Shown in pieces: positions 6,538 to 8,294 of a stretch of DNA of 8,294 bases. Where the stretch lies: contig NZAX01000116.1 in assembly GCA_002687665.1 (NCBI GenBank), positions 1 to 8,294 of the forward strand, written 5' to 3'. The position numbers were made by a program, and so were the translations under genes. The notes under the pieces are model-generated. The model was not told the DNA's origin. It searched no databases and was given only the letters and a program-made list of their open reading frames with translations. How positions within the stretch are numbered: position 1 is the first letter of the stretch; each line of letters starts with the position of its first letter. The DNA comes from Flavobacteriaceae bacterium (GTDB lineage Bacteria; Bacteroidota; Bacteroidia; Flavobacteriales; Flavobacteriaceae).

Positions 6538-7829
6538 TGAAGTACTTCAGTCTTAACCATAACTCAAAAAGTACACTTTTTCACAATGCAGTAAAGAGAG
6601 GTTTAGCCCCAGACAGAGGTCTATATTTTCCTGAAACCATCCCCCAACTCCCCCAAAGTTTTTTTGATGGCATCGAAAAAATGAGTATTCCCGAAATGGC
6701 ATACCGGGTAATCAAACCCTATGTTGGGAATAAATTTTTGAAAGAAAAACTGATGGAAATTGTCAAAGAGACCTTGGATTTTGACTTCCCAATTATTGAT
6801 ATTACTGATAATATTGCTGCCTTGGAATTATTTCAGGGTCCAACCCTTGCCTTTAAAGATGTTGGAGCACGATTTATGGCGCGATCTTTGGGACACCTCA
6901 ATAGGGACAGTAATGAGAAAATAACCGTCTTGGTAGCTACCTCCGGAGATACAGGAGGAGCTGTTGCCAATGGCTTTCTGGGAGTTGAGGGTATCAATGT
7001 TGTCATCTTGTATCCAAAGGGTAAAGTCAGTGAAATTCAAGAAAAACAGCTGACCACTCTTGGACAAAACATCACTGCTTTTGAGGTTGACGGAGTATTT
7101 GACGATTGTCAAGAAATGGTCAAAACCGCTTTTTTGGATCCGGGTTTATCTAGTTTAAACCTTACCTCTGCCAACTCTATCAATATCGCTCGGTGGCTCC
7201 CCCAGATGTTCTACTATTTTATAGCCTACAGGGCGCTTAAAAGCAAAAATAAAAGATTGGTGTTTTCCGTTCCCAGCGGAAACTTTGGAAATATCTGTGC
7301 CGGTATCATGGGACAGCAAATGGGATTGCCTATAGATCACTTTATTGCAAGTACCAATGTAAATGACGCTGTTCCCCGTTATTTGGAAACGGGTACTTAT
7401 AATCCCATGCCAACCATCCAAACCATCTCCAATGCCATGGATGTGGGTAACCCTAGTAACTTCGTCAGAATTCAAAAAATATTCAATAACGATTCTGTAA
7501 AAATGAAAAAAAATCTTTCTGGCTATCGTTATACAGATCAGCAAACTAGAAAGGCCTTAAAGGAAATTTACGACCTCAAAAACTATATTGCTGATCCGCA
7601 TGGTGCCGTGGGTTATTTGGGACTAAAAGAATATTTAAACCAACAAAAAGAGGATTTTTACGGAGTTTTCCTGGAAACCGCCCATCCCGTCAAATTTTTG
7701 GACTCGGTCAACAAAACCCTTAAATTGGAAGTTGAAATCCCCGAAAGGCTAATGGATACCCTCTCTAAAGAAAAAGTCAGTGTTCCCATCAAGGATTACA
7801 GTGAACTCAAAGCTTATTTACTGGACTAG
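6537..7829 (+). CDS. thrC: Threonine synthase
   Basis: A 430-residue PLP-dependent lyase that converts O-phosphohomoserine and water to threonine and phosphate, the last pathway step. The N-terminus has the NAVKRGLAPDRGLYFPE segment of the E. coli/yeast type of threonine synthase. The PLP lysine is K107 in GPTLAFKDVGARF. The phosphate-binding loop is ATSGDTGGAVANGF (S136 to A142), and SVPSGNFGNICAG (S247 to N252) is also typical. Near the C-terminus HGAVGYLG and ETAHPVKF are present, so the protein is complete. The start overlaps the thrB stop as TAATG. The last 12 bases overlap the 3' end of the convergent peptidase gene, and I see no hairpin with a T-run after the stop, so how the operon transcript ends is unclear. 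Confidence 0.97.
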   Translation: MKYFSLNHNSKSTLFHNAVKRGLAPDRGLYFPETIPQLPQSFFDGIEKMSIPEMAYRVIKPYVGNKFLKEKLMEIVKETLDFDFPIIDITDNIAALELFQGPTLAFKDVGARFMARSLGHLNRDSNEKITVLVATSGDTGGAVANGFLGVEGINVVILYPKGKVSEIQEKQLTTLGQNITAFEVDGVFDDCQEMVKTAFLDPGLSSLNLTSANSINIARWLPQMFYYFIAYRALKSKNKRLVFSVPSGNFGNICAGIMGQQMGLPIDHFIASTNVNDAVPRYLETGTYNPMPTIQTISNAMDVGNPSNFVRIQKIFNNDSVKMKKNLSGYRYTDQQTRKALKEIYDLKNYIADPHGAVGYLGLKEYLNQQKEDFYGVFLETAHPVKFLDSVNKTLKLEVEIPERLMDTLSKEKVSVPIKDYSELKAYLLD

Positions 7830-8294
7830 ACTATTGATATCTGGTAAAATAAAATCCTTTAAAGCACTCTTTTCCTTCATCAACTCCTCTATGCCTTTCC
7901 AGTCCCTAGGTGCAGCAGCCGACAAGTTGACCGGGCCATCATTGGTGATCAAGACATCATCTTCGATACGGATACCAATATTCCACCATTTGGGGTCACA
8001 GGGGCTGTTTTCCGGAATGTAAATACCGGGCTCTATTGTAATGACCATATCCGCCTCCAAATCCTGATAATTTCCAGGGTCATGAACATCCAGTCCAATG
8101 TGGTGTGAAAGACCATGCGGATAATATATTCTGGCCTCTGAGGCCTCGCTGATGATCCCCAATTGCAGTAATCCCTTAGCTACAATGTCATAGGACAATA
8201 GGTAAATCGCTCTAAAAGTATTTCCCACCTGAGAAGCACTTATGGCCGCTTCCTGTGAATCGTAAACAATTTGATACAAAGCTTTTTGCTCCGG
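7818..8294 (-). CDS. pepP: Aminopeptidase P, M24 family, C-terminal part (5' end outside window)
   Basis: The minus-strand frame is open to the window edge and gives 158 residues starting PEQKALYQIVYDSQ. There is no real start here: the TTG at 8279 is an internal Leu codon. The fragment is the C-terminal half of the pita-bread fold of creatinase/aminopeptidase P, which removes an N-terminal residue before proline using two metal ions, usually Mn. HGLSHHIGLDVHDPG carries metal ligand H64 (fragment numbering), ITIEPGIYI carries E88, and GIRIEDDVLIT carries E111. The two Asp ligands are expected upstream, outside the window. The HGLSH-GLDVHD arrangement and CDPKWWNIGIRIED point to PepP rather than methionine aminopeptidase or prolidase, though prolidase is not fully excluded from a fragment. 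The stop TAA (7820-7818) lies within thrC in the opposite direction. Confidence 0.9.
   Translation of the reverse strand, partial: PEQKALYQIVYDSQEAAISASQVGNTFRAIYLLSYDIVAKGLLQLGIISEASEARIYYPHGLSHHIGLDVHDPGNYQDLEADMVITIEPGIYIPENSPCDPKWWNIGIRIEDDVLITNDGPVNLSAAAPRDWKGIEELMKEKSALKDFILPDINSLVQ

Noticed and set aside
7155..7544. 129-codon minus-strand ORF inside thrC
   Set aside because: It lies wholly opposite well-conserved thrC coding sequence and its translation shows no recognisable domain. It is an antisense shadow.
7780..8022. 80-codon plus-strand ORF over the thrC end and the peptidase gene
   Set aside because: It overlaps two convincing genes in other frames and its product resembles nothing recognisable.
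8277..8279. TTG as start codon of the peptidase gene, giving a 153-residue protein
   Set aside because: The frame continues open to the window edge with PEQKA before it, and aminopeptidase P needs a large N-terminal part and two upstream Asp ligands. The codon is an internal leucine.

Overview
The window looks like chromosomal core sequence from a Bacteroidota bacterium, probably a flavobacterium or a relative. The DNA is A+T-rich, and start codons follow A-rich leaders rather than Shine-Dalgarno sites. A divergent gyrA-clpC pair and a thrA-thrB-thrC operon with fused aspartokinase/homoserine dehydrogenase also fit this group. The class is an inference from gene order and protein style, not from a marker gene.

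Layout. At the left edge, 35 bases on the minus strand encode the first residues of DNA gyrase subunit A, which otherwise lies outside the window. A 222-base divergent spacer (36-257) holds a near-perfect AT-rich inverted repeat and a sigma-54-like promoter candidate. clpC (258-2807, +) encodes a complete ClpC-type AAA+ unfoldase and ends at a clear Rho-independent terminator (2826-2856). The 353-base gap before thrA contains a candidate Bacteroidota promoter and a 35-codon leader ORF rich in Ile, Val and Thr codons. After the leader comes about 115 bases of C-rich, G-poor RNA with small palindromes. This gap looks like the regulatory leader of the threonine operon. thrA (3161-5608), thrB (5611-6537) and thrC (6537-7829) are then packed with a 2-base gap and a 1-base overlap. 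The right edge carries the 3' part of a minus-strand M24 aminopeptidase P gene, which overlaps the end of thrC by 12 bases tail to tail.

Function. ThrA performs the first and third steps of the aspartate-to-threonine pathway, ThrB phosphorylates homoserine, and ThrC converts phosphohomoserine to threonine. The leader ORF offers a way to sense charged tRNA-Thr and tRNA-Ile and adjust operon transcription. ClpC belongs to protein quality control, and the peptidase probably trims Xaa-Pro dipeptides; neither has an evident link to threonine synthesis.

No mobile element, CRISPR array, tRNA or rRNA was seen. The genes are ordinary and intact. The least described part is the thr leader, which has the peptide of an attenuator but no recognisable U-tract terminator.
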